A stretch of 45,948 nt of DNA from positions 1-45,948 of the forward strand of contig CALKUS010000053.1 of NCBI GenBank assembly GCA_937996755.1. The letters run 5' to 3'. The notes beneath the pieces are model-generated. The model worked only from the letters and a program-made list of their open reading frames with translations, had not been told where the DNA came from and searched no databases. Each line of letters opens with the position of its first letter. Within the stretch, counting starts at the first letter, position 1. Made by a program: the position numbers and the translations under genes. Origin of the DNA: an uncultured Pseudomonadota bacterium. GTDB taxonomy: Bacteria > Pseudomonadota > Gammaproteobacteria > Xanthomonadales > Ahniellaceae. This document shows positions 17,404 through 26,077 of the stretch, one piece after another.

Positions 17404-19680
17404 ATGAAACCGCAGAAACGACTCTGGACCGTGCTCGGGCTGTTGTTGCTCGGCTCGTTCGCCGTCCTCCTCTGGCTCGGTCGCGAAACCTACCGCGCCG
17501 CGCCGCCCGTCCCCGAATCGGTCGTCACGACCGCCGGCGAAACGATCGCCACGCGCGACGGCATCGAAGCCGGCCGCACCGTGTGGCAGTCGATCGGCGG
17601 CCAGCAGCTCGGCTCGATCTGGGGCCACGGCGGTTACGTCGCGCCCGACTGGAGCGCCGACTGGCTGCACCGCGAAGCGACCGCGCTGCTCGACGTCTGG
17701 GCCGAGGCGCAGGGCGCCGCGAGCTTCGCCGCGCTGGAGCCCGCGATGCAGGCGACGCTGCGCGAGCGCCTGGTGCGCGAGATGCGCAGCAACACGTACG
17801 ACGCGAAGACCGGCACCGTGACGCTTTCGCCGGAGCGTGGGCAGGCCATCGCCCGCGTCGCCGCGCACTACGAGTCGCTGTTCGGCGACGATCCCGCGCT
17901 CGCGAACCTGCGCGAGCAGTACGCGATGAAGAACGGCACGGTCGACACGCGCGAGCACCGCGCGGAGCTCGCCCAGTTCGTGCAGTGGACGGCGTGGTCG
18001 GCCACGACGAACCGGCCGAACGACACGATCACCTACACGAGCAACTGGCCGTCCGAGCCGCTGGTGGGCAACTCGCCGACGCCGTCGACGTTCCTGTGGA
18101 CGGTGTTCTCGGTGCTGTTCCTGATCGCCGGCGTCGGCGCGCTCGCGTGGTACACCGCCGCGACGCACGGCGACGAGCACGATCCGGTGCCGCCCGCGCG
18201 CGACCCGCTGCTCGGGCTCGCGCTCACGCCGTCGATGCGCGCCACCGCCAAGTACTTCTGGCTGGTGCTCGCGCTGTTCCTCGTGCAGATCGGCCTGGGT
18301 GCGATCACCGCGCACTACCAGGTGGAAGGCCAGCAGTTCTACGGCGCGATGCTCGCCGACGTGCTGCCGTACTCGCTGACGCGCACCTGGCACACGCAGC
18401 TCGCGGTGCTCTGGATCGCGACCGCGTGGCTCGGCACCGGGCTGTTCATCGCGCCCGCGGTCTCCGGCCACGAGCCGAAGTTCCAGCGCCTGGGCGTGAA
18501 CTTCCTCTTCGCCTGCCTCATCGTGATCGTGGTCGGCTCCTTCGCCGGCCAGTGGTTCGCGATCATGCAGAAGCTCGGCCTCGCGAAGAACTTCTGGTTC
18601 GGCCACCAGGGCTACGAATACGTCGACCTCGGCCGCTTCTGGCAGATCTTCCTGTTCGTGGGCCTGATGCTGTGGCTCGCGCTCGTCGGCCGCGCCTTGT
18701 GGCCGGCGCTGCGCAAGGGCACGGAAAACCGCTCGATCGTCACGCTGCTGTTCCTGTCCACCGTCGCGATCGGACTGTTCTACGGCGCCGGCCTGATGTG
18801 GGGCGAGCGCACGCACCTCGCGATGGTCGAGTACTGGCGCTGGTGGGTGGTGCACCTGTGGGTGGAAGGCTTCTTCGAGGTGTTCGCGACCTGCGTGATC
18901 GCGTTCCTGCTGGTGAAGCTCGGCCTGGTGCGCGCCGCGAGCGCGACGACCAATGTCCTGTTCGCGACGGTCGTGTTCCTGACCGGCGGCGTGCTCGGCA
19001 CCTTGCACCACCTGTACTGGACCGGCACGCCGACCGGCGTGCTCGCCGTCGGCGCGTCGTTCTCGGCGCTGGAAGTGGTGCCGCTCGCGCTGATCGGCTT
19101 CGAGGCCTACGGCACGCTGAAGCGCTCGACGTCGGTCGCGTGGATGCAGCGCTTCCGCTGGCCCGTGCTGTTCTTCACCGCGGTCGCGTTCTGGAACCTG
19201 GTGGGCGCCGGCCTGTTCGGCTTCCTCATCAACCCGCCGCTGTCGCTCTACTACATGCAGGGCCTGAACCTGACGCCGCTGCACGGCCACACCGCGCTGT
19301 TCGGCGTGTACGGGATGCTCGGCATCGGCCTGCTGCTGTTCTGCGTGCGGCTGCTGCGCCCGCAGGCCGAGCTGCCGGAACGCGCGCTCGCCACCGGCTT
19401 CTGGTGTTTCAACATCGGCCTCTCGGCGATGGCGCTGTTCTGCCTGCTGCCGATGGGCATCCTGCAGCTGCATGCCGCGCTCAGCCACGGCTACTGGTAC
19501 GCGCGCTCGGCCGAGTTCATGGGGCAGCCCATCATCGAGCTGCTCGTGTGGCTGCGCGTGCCGGGCGACACCATCTTCTCGGTCGGCGCCGTCGCGATCT
19601 GCTACGCCGTCGCGCGCCAGTGGCTCGCGCCGAAGCCGGTCGCGCGCCCCGCGTTCGAAGCCTCCAACGTCGCCCCTTGA
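17404..19680 (+). CDS. norZ: Quinol-dependent nitric oxide reductase (qNOR)
   Basis: This 758-residue inner-membrane enzyme reduces two NO to N2O with electrons from quinol. An N-terminal helix and a periplasmic cytochrome-c-like domain without heme-binding CxxCH precede the 12-helix catalytic core, which is the single-subunit qNOR plan. All metal ligands can be placed by comparison with cNOR: His330 and His629 (heme b), His627 (heme b3), and His484, Glu488, His535 and His536 (FeB). Motifs seen are HLWVEGFFEVFA, LHHLYWTG and LHGHTALFG. No norC is adjacent, which agrees with the quinol type. The gene has its own FNR box and a hairpin at its 3' end, ahead of nnrS. Often annotated norB or norZ. 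Confidence 0.95.
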   Translation: MKPQKRLWTVLGLLLLGSFAVLLWLGRETYRAAPPVPESVVTTAGETIATRDGIEAGRTVWQSIGGQQLGSIWGHGGYVAPDWSADWLHREATALLDVWAEAQGAASFAALEPAMQATLRERLVREMRSNTYDAKTGTVTLSPERGQAIARVAAHYESLFGDDPALANLREQYAMKNGTVDTREHRAELAQFVQWTAWSATTNRPNDTITYTSNWPSEPLVGNSPTPSTFLWTVFSVLFLIAGVGALAWYTAATHGDEHDPVPPARDPLLGLALTPSMRATAKYFWLVLALFLVQIGLGAITAHYQVEGQQFYGAMLADVLPYSLTRTWHTQLAVLWIATAWLGTGLFIAPAVSGHEPKFQRLGVNFLFACLIVIVVGSFAGQWFAIMQKLGLAKNFWFGHQGYEYVDLGRFWQIFLFVGLMLWLALVGRALWPALRKGTENRSIVTLLFLSTVAIGLFYGAGLMWGERTHLAMVEYWRWWVVHLWVEGFFEVFATCVIAFLLVKLGLVRAASATTNVLFATVVFLTGGVLGTLHHLYWTGTPTGVLAVGASFSALEVVPLALIGFEAYGTLKRSTSVAWMQRFRWPVLFFTAVAFWNLVGAGLFGFLINPPLSLYYMQGLNLTPLHGHTALFGVYGMLGIGLLLFCVRLLRPQAELPERALATGFWCFNIGLSAMALFCLLPMGILQLHAALSHGYWYARSAEFMGQPIIELLVWLRVPGDTIFSVGAVAICYAVARQWLAPKPVARPAFEASNVAP

Positions 19681-19699
19681 TCGGGACAGGCGACGCCCT

Positions 19700-19735
19700 G
19701 CGCCGGCCGGGTCGATCCGGCCGGCGCCTTTCTTC
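19700..19735 (+). terminator. Rho-independent-type hairpin between norZ and nnrS
   Basis: GCGCCGGCCGG and CCGGCCGGCGC form a perfect 11-bp stem around GTCGAT, followed by CTTTCTT. It lies 19 nt after the norZ stop and 6 nt before the nnrS ATG. The T tract is interrupted, so it may act as a partial terminator or an mRNA 3'-stabilising stem that lowers nnrS relative to norZ. Confidence 0.65.
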
Positions 19736-19741
19736 CCCGCC

Positions 19742-20980
19742 ATGAACGACCAGACCGAATCCCCCGCCCTGCCGCGCGACCTCGCGCGGCTGTTCGCGCA
19801 GGCGCCGCACCGCCTGCTGTTCCTCGCCGGCGCCGCCGCCGTGCTGCTGTCGATGGGCTGGTGGGCCGCGACGCTCGTCGCGCAACGCTGGCCCGCGTTC
19901 GCGATGCCCGCTGCGCCGAGCCCGGCCGGCTGGGCGCACGCGATCGCGATGCAGTACCAGGTGCTGTCGCTGTTCGTGTTCGGCTTCCTGCTCACGGTGA
20001 TGCCGCGCTGGACGAACACGCCCTCGTATTCCGCGCGGCACTACCTGCCGGCGTCCGGCACGCTGCTCGTCGGTTACCTCGTCACGCTCGCCGGCCTGTT
20101 CGGATCGGCGGGCACGTTCGCGATCGGCATCGCGCTCACGCTGTGCGGCTGGCTCGTGGGCCTCGCGCTGCTCGCCGCGACGGTGTGGCGCGATGCCGGC
20201 CGCACGTACCACGCGATCTCGTGCTGGTGCGCGCTCGCGTTCGGTGGCATCGGCCTTGCGCTCTACGCGCTGTTCCTGCGCACCGGCGACGCGCGCCTCG
20301 CGTTCGCCGCGATCAAGATCGGCACGTTCGGCCTGCTGCTGCCGGTGTACCTCACGGTGTGCCACCGCATGGTGCCGTTCTTCTCGCAGTGCGTGCTGCC
20401 CGGCTATTCGCTCGTGCGGCCGGCGTGGGTGCTGTTCACGGTCCTCGCGCTCGCGTTCGTGCACCTGCTCGGCGAGCTCGCGCACGCCTACGCATGGCTG
20501 TGGCCGGTCGATCTCGCGATCGCGCTCCTCACCGGCTGGCTCGCCTGGCAATGGCAGCCGTGGCGCGCGCGCCGGGTGCGCCTGCTGCTCGTGCTGCACT
20601 GGGCGTTCGCCTGGCTGCCGCTCGCGTTCGCGCTCTACGCGCTGCAATCAGGTTGGTTCGCGGCGACCGGCGACTTCGTGCTCGGCCGCGCGCCCGTGCA
20701 CGCGCTCACCGTGGGCTACTTCGGCAGCATGCTCGTGGCGATGGTCACGCGCGTGACGCAGGGCCACTCGGGCCGCGTGCTCGAGATGGGCAACATCGCG
20801 TGGGCATGCTTCCTCGCGATGCAGGCGGTCGCGCTGCTGCGCATCGCGTCCGACCTCCTGCCCGACGGGCCCGCGTGGCTGGCGCTCTCCGCGCTCGCCT
20901 GGGTGGCTGCGTTCACGCCGTGGGTGTTGCGCAACGCGTGGATCTACCTGACGCCGCGCGCCGACGGGAAACCCGGCTGA
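19742..20980 (+). CDS. nnrS: NnrS-family heme/copper membrane protein
   Basis: This 412-residue protein has about twelve hydrophobic helices and family blocks FLLTVMPRWTNTP (about 81-93), LLLPVYLTVCHRMVPFFS (about 199-216), HALTVGYFGSMLVAMVTRVTQG (about 320-341) and histidines in those helices. NnrS proteins contain heme and copper and protect the cell from nitrosative stress during denitrification. The gene sits 61 nt after norZ with a hairpin in between and no separate FNR box, and its coding sequence is preceded by a poor Shine-Dalgarno sequence. Its stop overlaps the next start (TGATG), so nnrS and two PLP-enzyme genes form one translationally coupled unit. Confidence 0.9.
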   Translation: MNDQTESPALPRDLARLFAQAPHRLLFLAGAAAVLLSMGWWAATLVAQRWPAFAMPAAPSPAGWAHAIAMQYQVLSLFVFGFLLTVMPRWTNTPSYSARHYLPASGTLLVGYLVTLAGLFGSAGTFAIGIALTLCGWLVGLALLAATVWRDAGRTYHAISCWCALAFGGIGLALYALFLRTGDARLAFAAIKIGTFGLLLPVYLTVCHRMVPFFSQCVLPGYSLVRPAWVLFTVLALAFVHLLGELAHAYAWLWPVDLAIALLTGWLAWQWQPWRARRVRLLLVLHWAFAWLPLAFALYALQSGWFAATGDFVLGRAPVHALTVGYFGSMLVAMVTRVTQGHSGRVLEMGNIAWACFLAMQAVALLRIASDLLPDGPAWLALSALAWVAAFTPWVLRNAWIYLTPRADGKPG

Positions 20981-22896
20981 TGAACGCGCGCGCGATGATC
21001 GATGCCTGCTTCCTCGGGCCGTACGGCGAGAACGACACGCTGCTCGAGAAGCTGGTCGTCGAGTTCCTGCGCGACCACGTCTACTGGCGGCGCAATTTCC
21101 ACCCGGAGGACCCGCCGGCGATCGCGACGAACGCCGCGCAGCAGCCGGAATGGCTCGCGCTCGAGGCGAAGATGCGCCGCGAGCTGCACCAGCTCTCGGC
21201 CGCGCTGAAGCGCTCGGTGCCGTTCCACAGCCCGCGCTACATCGGCCACATGGCGTCCGACCTGCTGCTGCCCGGCCTCGCGGCGCAGATCCTCACGCTG
21301 CCGTACAACCCGAACAACGTCAGCGAGGCGTCCGCGCCCGTGACCGTCGACCTCGAGATCGAGGCCGGCCTGCAGCTCGCGCGCATGGTCGGCTATCCGG
21401 TCGACACCACGCGCCCCGACTGCGCGTTCGGCCACCTCACCTCCGGCGGCACGCTCGCGAACCTGCAGGCGCTGCGCCTCGCGCTCGCGCTCAAGGCGTT
21501 CCCGGTCGCGTTGCGCGCCACCGGCGTACCCGGCCTGCAGTTCGCCGACGACGACCGCGGCGCATTCGCGCTCGCGCCGTCGCGCGGCATCGAGCTGCTC
21601 GTCGCGTGGCGCGAGCTGCTGGCGACGATGACGCCCGCGGAGCGCGCGCACTGGATCGCCGCGCTGGCGGCCGAGCGGCTCGAGGCGCTCGGCCAGGTCG
21701 GCTTCTTCGCGCGCCACCCCACGTTGCAGCCGCCGCGCGTGCTCGCGCCCGTCACGGCGCACTATTCGTGGAGCAAGGGCATGAAGCTGCTCGGGCTCGG
21801 CCGCGACCGGCTGGAGCTCGTGCGGCAGGAGGAGATGCGCCTCGATCCGCGCGCGCTCGAGGAAGCGCTCGCACGCTGCGCGCGCCGCGACGAGCCCGTG
21901 CTCATGGTGGTGGCCGTGCTCGGCAGCACCGAGTACGGCTCGATCGACCCGGTCGACGCCGTGGTCGACGCACGCGACGACTGGGACGCGCGCGGCCTCG
22001 GATTCGCCGTGCACGTCGACGCGGCATGGGGCGGCTACGTCGCGTCGCTGTTCCGCGACGAGGACGGCACCACGCGCTCGCGCGATGCCGTCGCCGCGGA
22101 GTTCCGCGACTTCCCGAAGCCGGCCGTGCACGCCGCGTTTGCCGCGCTCCGGCGCAGCGACTCGATCACGATCGACCCGCACAAGCTCGGCTATCTGCCC
22201 TATGGCGCGGGCGCGTTCGTCGCGCGCGACCATCGCGCGATGGCGCTGCTCGCCGAGGATGCCGACTACGTGTTCACGCCGGGCGGCCCGGACGGCGACT
22301 TCAACGCGCGGCATCGCCAGCTCGGCCGCTACGTGATCGAAGGCTCGAAGCCCGGCGCGAACGCCGCGGCCGCGTGCATCGCGCACCGCGTGCTGCCGCT
22401 CGACGCGCAGCACTTCGGCCGCATCCAGGCGCGCACGATCCTGGCCACCGAAGCGTTCACCTCGGCCGCGACGCGCTGCGCCGCGCGGTTGCGCGACCGT
22501 GCGCACGTGCTCGTGCCGTTCCCGCCCGACCTCAACCTCGTCTGCCTCGCCGTCAATCCCGCGGGCAACCGCGACCCGTCGCGCGCCGACGCGTTCGCGC
22601 GCGCGCTGCACGCCGCGCTCGGTTGCGACGCGCGCCGCCCGTTGCAGGTGAAGGAGTTCCTCGGCTCCGCCACGGTGCTGCATCGCGCAGCGGCCGGCGA
22701 GGAGGCGTTCGACCGCATCCTCGCGGCGCTCGGCCTCGACGTGGACGCCGGCGCGAGCCAGCTCACGCTGCTGCGCCACACCTTGATGAACCCGTACCTG
22801 ATCGACGAGGAGAACGGGATTTCCTGGGTCGAGCGCTACTTCGAATGGCTGGAGCAGGCGGTCGACGCGCTGCTCGCGGCGCCGGTGGCCGCGTGA
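20980..22896 (+). CDS. PLP-dependent group II amino-acid decarboxylase-like enzyme
   Basis: This 638-residue protein belongs to the aspartate-aminotransferase-fold group II decarboxylases (glutamate, aromatic-amino-acid and tyrosine decarboxylases). An N-terminal segment with HSPRYIGHMASDLLLP precedes the PLP domain, which has the TSGGT phosphate region at about 152-156, VHVDAAWGGY with the PLP-nitrogen aspartate, and the Schiff-base lysine Lys402 in IDPHKLGYLPYGAG. It is longer than typical bacterial members (450-500) by C-terminal and insert sequence. It is coupled both upstream to nnrS and downstream to a cysteine-synthase-like gene. The substrate cannot be read from the sequence. Location behind nnrS suggests a role under NO or anaerobic stress, which is inference. 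Confidence 0.8.
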   Translation: MNARAMIDACFLGPYGENDTLLEKLVVEFLRDHVYWRRNFHPEDPPAIATNAAQQPEWLALEAKMRRELHQLSAALKRSVPFHSPRYIGHMASDLLLPGLAAQILTLPYNPNNVSEASAPVTVDLEIEAGLQLARMVGYPVDTTRPDCAFGHLTSGGTLANLQALRLALALKAFPVALRATGVPGLQFADDDRGAFALAPSRGIELLVAWRELLATMTPAERAHWIAALAAERLEALGQVGFFARHPTLQPPRVLAPVTAHYSWSKGMKLLGLGRDRLELVRQEEMRLDPRALEEALARCARRDEPVLMVVAVLGSTEYGSIDPVDAVVDARDDWDARGLGFAVHVDAAWGGYVASLFRDEDGTTRSRDAVAAEFRDFPKPAVHAAFAALRRSDSITIDPHKLGYLPYGAGAFVARDHRAMALLAEDADYVFTPGGPDGDFNARHRQLGRYVIEGSKPGANAAAACIAHRVLPLDAQHFGRIQARTILATEAFTSAATRCAARLRDRAHVLVPFPPDLNLVCLAVNPAGNRDPSRADAFARALHAALGCDARRPLQVKEFLGSATVLHRAAAGEEAFDRILAALGLDVDAGASQLTLLRHTLMNPYLIDEENGISWVERYFEWLEQAVDALLAAPVAA

Positions 22897-23957
22897 ACGC
22901 GACGCGCGAGTTCGTCGCCGACGCGGTGGCCGCGCTGCACGACGAGGCCGCGCGCGCGGCCGACACGCCGCTGCGCGCATTGCCGCTCGCGCCGTATCCG
23001 GGCGTGACGCTCTACTTCAAGGACGAGTCCGCGCATCCGTCGGGCAGCCTCAAGCACCGCCTCGCGCGCTCGCTGTTCCTCTACGCGCTCTGCAACGGCC
23101 GGCTCGCACCGGGCCAGCGCGTGGTGGATGCCTCGTCCGGCAGCACCGCGATCTCGCAAGCCTGGTTCGCGCGCCTGCTCGGATGTCCATTCACGGCCGT
23201 CATGCCGGCCTGCACGTCGCCCGACAAGGTCGCGCGCGTGCGCCGGCTCGGCGGCGACGTCGAGCTGGTCGCGGATCCGGGCGCGGTCGTCGACGTCGCG
23301 CGAGCGCACGCCGCTACGGGTGCGTGCCACCTGGACCAGTTCGGCCTGGCCGAACGCGCGACCGACTGGCGCGCGAACAACAACATCGCCGAATCGATCT
23401 TCGCGCAGCTCGACGCGTGCGCCGTCGAGCCGGACTGGATCGTGTGCGGCGCCGGCACGGGGGGCACGTCCACGACGATCGGCCGCTACCTGCGCTGGGC
23501 CGGCCACGCGACGCGGCTGGCGATCGCCGAGCCGCGCGGCGCGGCGTTCGCCGAGGGCTGGCGCGGCCGCGACCGCAACGCGTGCGCGAAGCAGCCGACG
23601 GTCATCGAGGGCATCGGCCGGCCGCGCGTGGAGCCGGGCTTCTCGTTCGAGCTCGCCGATGACGTGGTCGAGGTCGACGATGCACGCTCGCTCGCCGCGA
23701 TGCTCGCGCTCGAGCGCCTGCTCGGCACGCGCTACGGCGGCTCGTCGGGCACGCACTTCGCCGCCTGCCTCGAGCTCGCGCGCCGGCTGCACGCGGAACG
23801 CGGCGGCGGCGCGATCGTCACGCTGCTCGGCGACCGCGGCGAGCGCTACGCGCGCACGCTGTACGATCCGGCGTGGCGTGCCGCGCGCGGCTTCGACGTC
23901 GAAGCCGACGCGCGCACGCTCGCGGCCGAGGTTGCCGGCGACCGCCGGGCGGCCTGA
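22893..23957 (+). CDS. PLP-dependent cysteine synthase-like enzyme
   Basis: This 354-residue fold-type II PLP enzyme resembles cysteine synthase and cystathionine beta-synthase cores. Lys54 in HPSGSLKHRLA is the Schiff-base lysine, SSGSTAISQAWFA is the substrate loop, and GAGTGGTSTTIGRYL binds the PLP phosphate. GSSGT near the C-terminus contacts the pyridine nitrogen. Compared with O-acetylserine sulfhydrylase (about 310 residues) it has extra sequence at both ends, including a tail after YDPAWR. The GTG start overlaps the stop of the decarboxylase gene (GTGA). Both enzymes are PLP-dependent and co-translated, so they may act on one amino acid in sequence. Substrate unknown. Confidence 0.82.
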   Translation: MNATREFVADAVAALHDEAARAADTPLRALPLAPYPGVTLYFKDESAHPSGSLKHRLARSLFLYALCNGRLAPGQRVVDASSGSTAISQAWFARLLGCPFTAVMPACTSPDKVARVRRLGGDVELVADPGAVVDVARAHAATGACHLDQFGLAERATDWRANNNIAESIFAQLDACAVEPDWIVCGAGTGGTSTTIGRYLRWAGHATRLAIAEPRGAAFAEGWRGRDRNACAKQPTVIEGIGRPRVEPGFSFELADDVVEVDDARSLAAMLALERLLGTRYGGSSGTHFAACLELARRLHAERGGGAIVTLLGDRGERYARTLYDPAWRAARGFDVEADARTLAAEVAGDRRAA

Positions 23958-24072
23958 CGGCGCGCCGGAGTCGCAACGCCGCGGCGCGGCGATGGCCGTT
24001 TTCGTCGTAACGTCGTCGTTGTGCACGGCGCGCGGCGCGCGCAGGCTGCCTGCATTCCAACGGGAGCTGCGC

Positions 24073-24738
24073 ATGAACCGGATCCTGTCCTCGCTGTTGC
24101 TGGCCGCCGTGCTCGCCGGCGTGGCGCCGTGCGCCGCGGCGGAGCTGCGCGTCGCGTTCGTGGTATCGGACGGGTTCAACATGATCGACCTCGCCGGGCC
24201 GTGGGAAGTGTTCCAGGACACGCACCTGCCGGGCGGCGACGGCCACATGCGGATGCCCGACCTGTACACGGTGTCGACCGGCGCCGCAGCCGTGCGCAGC
24301 ACCGGCGGCATGCTGGTCACGCCGGCGTTCACGCTGGACGCCGCGCCGGCGCCGGACATCGTGGTGATCGGCGCGCAGGGCGACGATTCACCCGCATTGC
24401 TGCGCTGGCTCGCGGCGCAGCGCGCCCGCGGCGCGACCGTGATGTCGGTCTGCACGGGCGCGCGCAAGCTCGCGTTGTCGGGCTTGCTCGACGGCAAGCG
24501 CGCCACGACGCATCACGATTTCCTCGCTGCGTTCGCCGCGCAGTTCCCACGCGTGGACTGGGTCGCCGACCGACGCTTCGTGCGGGCGGACGACGGCCTG
24601 TACACCGCCGGCGGGCTCACGTCGGGCATCGACCTCGCGCTGCACGTGGTCGCCGAGCGCTACGGCACGGCGACCGCGCAGGCCACGGCCGACTACATGG
24701 AGTACCGGAGCGATGGCTGGAAGCACGCGCCGGACTGA
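24073..24738 (+). CDS. Exported DJ-1/PfpI-family protein
   Basis: This 221-residue protein has a signal peptide (1-23, ending AAA) followed by a DJ-1/PfpI fold: VAFVVSDGFNMIDLAGPWEVF, a central PDIVVIGAQG strand, the nucleophile elbow SVCTGARKLALSG with Cys127, and LYTAGGLTSGIDLALH. That sequence pattern is the one found in GlxA-like proteins, but here without a DNA-binding domain and with an export signal, so it should be periplasmic. Cys20 is preceded by proline, which argues against lipoprotein processing. GGGAGCTGC precedes the ATG. Its 3' end overlaps the start of the GlxA-type regulator gene by 26 nt, so the two are co-expressed. Activity unknown; isonitrile hydratase or glyoxalase-type chemistry is possible. 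Confidence 0.8.
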   Translation: MNRILSSLLLAAVLAGVAPCAAAELRVAFVVSDGFNMIDLAGPWEVFQDTHLPGGDGHMRMPDLYTVSTGAAAVRSTGGMLVTPAFTLDAAPAPDIVVIGAQGDDSPALLRWLAAQRARGATVMSVCTGARKLALSGLLDGKRATTHHDFLAAFAAQFPRVDWVADRRFVRADDGLYTAGGLTSGIDLALHVVAERYGTATAQATADYMEYRSDGWKHAPD

Positions 24739-25735
24739 GCGGCAGCGGCGCGCACGGCCGCCCGTGCGCACGGTCGGGATCGTGGCGTTCCCCGACGTCA
24801 TGGCGCTCGACCTGGTCGGCCCGTTGGACGCGTTCGCCGCGGCACGCGATGGCGACGGCGCGCCGCGTTACCGCTGCCGCATCCTCGGCGTCGGCGCCGG
24901 CCCGTTCGCCACCGAGTCGGGGCTCAGGCTGCTCGCGCACGCCCCGCTCGCGCACTCCGGCCCGCTGGACACGATCGTCGTACCGGGCGGCGCCGGGCTG
25001 CGCCGGCCGCGCACGCTGGCGCGCGTCTCGACGTGGCTGCGGCAGCACGCCCCTCGCTGCCGCCGCGTGGTCTCGGTGTGCACCGGCATCCACGCGCTCG
25101 CCGCGAGCGGCCTGCTCGACGGCCGTCGCGCCACGACGCACTGGCAACACGCGGCCGAGGTGGCGCGCGCCCACCCGGCCATCCGCCTCGACACCGACGC
25201 GCTGTTCGTCAAGGCCGGCCGCTACTACACCTCGGCGGGCGTGACGGCCGGCATCGACCTCGCGCTCGCGCTGATCGAGGACGACCTCGGCCACGCGGCC
25301 GCGATGCGCGTCGCGCGCTACCTGGTCGTGCACCTGTGCCGCGCGGGCGGCCAGGCCCAGTACTCCGAGCCCCTGCGCGCGCAGGCCGACGCGGGCGCGC
25401 GTTTCGCCGAGCTGATCGCGTGGATGCACGATCACCTCGCGGCCGACCTGTCGGTCGCCGTGCTCGCCGATCGCGCCTGCCTGTCGCCGCGGCATTTCGC
25501 GCGCCGCTTCCGCGACGACTACGGCATGACGCCCGGCGCGTTCGTCGAACGCCTGCGCCTCGATGCCGCGCGCCAGCGCCTGGTCACCGGCGAGCGCCCG
25601 ATCGGCGAGATCGCCGGCGCCGTCGGGTTCGACAGCGCCGACGTCTTCCGCCGCGCCTTTCAGCGCCGCATCGGCGTGGCGCCGCACGCGTACCGGCGGC
25701 GCTTCCGCACGAACGACGCGGCCGGCGCCGGCTGA
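24713..25735 (+). CDS. GlxA-family regulator (DJ-1 domain plus AraC HTH)
   Basis: This 340-residue protein has an N-terminal DJ-1/PfpI domain (about 18-195, with elbow SVCTGIHALAASG at Cys123) and a C-terminal AraC-type double helix-turn-helix (about 230-330), including CLSPRHFARRFRDDYGMTPGAFVERLRLDAAR and IGEIAGAVGFDSADVFRRAF. Family members bind small amines or amino-acid derivatives in the DJ-1 pocket and activate catabolic or stress genes. The ATG at 24713 lies inside the preceding DJ-1 gene, with 26 nt of overlap in another frame. The two DJ-1 domains are similar enough to suggest duplication. A link to the PLP decarboxylase or synthase upstream as source of its ligand is possible but not shown. 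Confidence 0.87.
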   Translation: MAGSTRRTERQRRARPPVRTVGIVAFPDVMALDLVGPLDAFAAARDGDGAPRYRCRILGVGAGPFATESGLRLLAHAPLAHSGPLDTIVVPGGAGLRRPRTLARVSTWLRQHAPRCRRVVSVCTGIHALAASGLLDGRRATTHWQHAAEVARAHPAIRLDTDALFVKAGRYYTSAGVTAGIDLALALIEDDLGHAAAMRVARYLVVHLCRAGGQAQYSEPLRAQADAGARFAELIAWMHDHLAADLSVAVLADRACLSPRHFARRFRDDYGMTPGAFVERLRLDAARQRLVTGERPIGEIAGAVGFDSADVFRRAFQRRIGVAPHAYRRRFRTNDAAGAG

Positions 25736-25761
25736 ACCCGTACCGTCGGCCGCGCCTCTGC

Positions 25762-25775
25762 CTGACCCGGGTCAA
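25762..25775 (+). promoter_or_regulatory. FNR/DNR box of the second HMA-like gene
   Basis: CTGAC-CCGG-GTCAA has one variant half site. CATGCT at 25798-25803 follows after 22 nt and is a weak -10. The predicted start is near 25810, before AGGAG and the GTG start at 25832. Confidence 0.78.
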
Positions 25776-25831
25776 GGCGCGGGGCGCCGCGCGCGCGCAT
25801 GCTGCGTGCACGCCCTCGCAGGAGAAGTCGT

Positions 25832-26071
25832 GTGCAGTACCGGATCGGCAACCACGGCGGCACGTTCCACGTCGATGCGATCGAGCGCGAGCTGCTGCGC
25901 GAGGACGCGTCCGCGCTCGTCGATGCCGACGCGCGCCACGCCACGCTGCGCGTCGCGACCCAGCTCGACGAAGCCGGGCTGCGCGCGGCGCTCGAGCGCG
26001 CCGGCCATCCGGTGGCCGGCCTCGCGATCGTGCGCACGGACGAGGGCTGCTGCGGCGGCTGCGGCGGCTGA
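25832..26071 (+). CDS. Second HMA-fold-like small protein with a CCGGCGG tail
   Basis: This 79-residue protein has the same beta-alpha-beta-beta-alpha-beta pattern as the protein at 13688: QYRIG, a helix at about 13-25, ALVDADA, LRVATQLD, a helix at about 48-57, then LAIVRTD. The usual CxxC loop after the first strand is replaced by NHGGTFHV. Instead three cysteines sit at the very C-terminus in EGCCGGCGG, which could be a metal-binding tail. The GTG at 25832 is chosen because AGGAG lies about 8 nt upstream; the ATG at 25799 lies before the predicted transcription start. It is followed after 6 nt by the SirB2-like gene. Role unknown; a chaperone for copper or heme delivery to NirK is a guess. 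Confidence 0.65.
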   Translation: MQYRIGNHGGTFHVDAIERELLREDASALVDADARHATLRVATQLDEAGLRAALERAGHPVAGLAIVRTDEGCCGGCGG

Positions 26072-26077
26072 AGCGCC

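Noticed and set aside
17065..20019. A 984-codon minus-strand frame opposite norZ and nnrS
   Set aside because: norZ and nnrS on the plus strand have full family motifs; the antisense translation has none.
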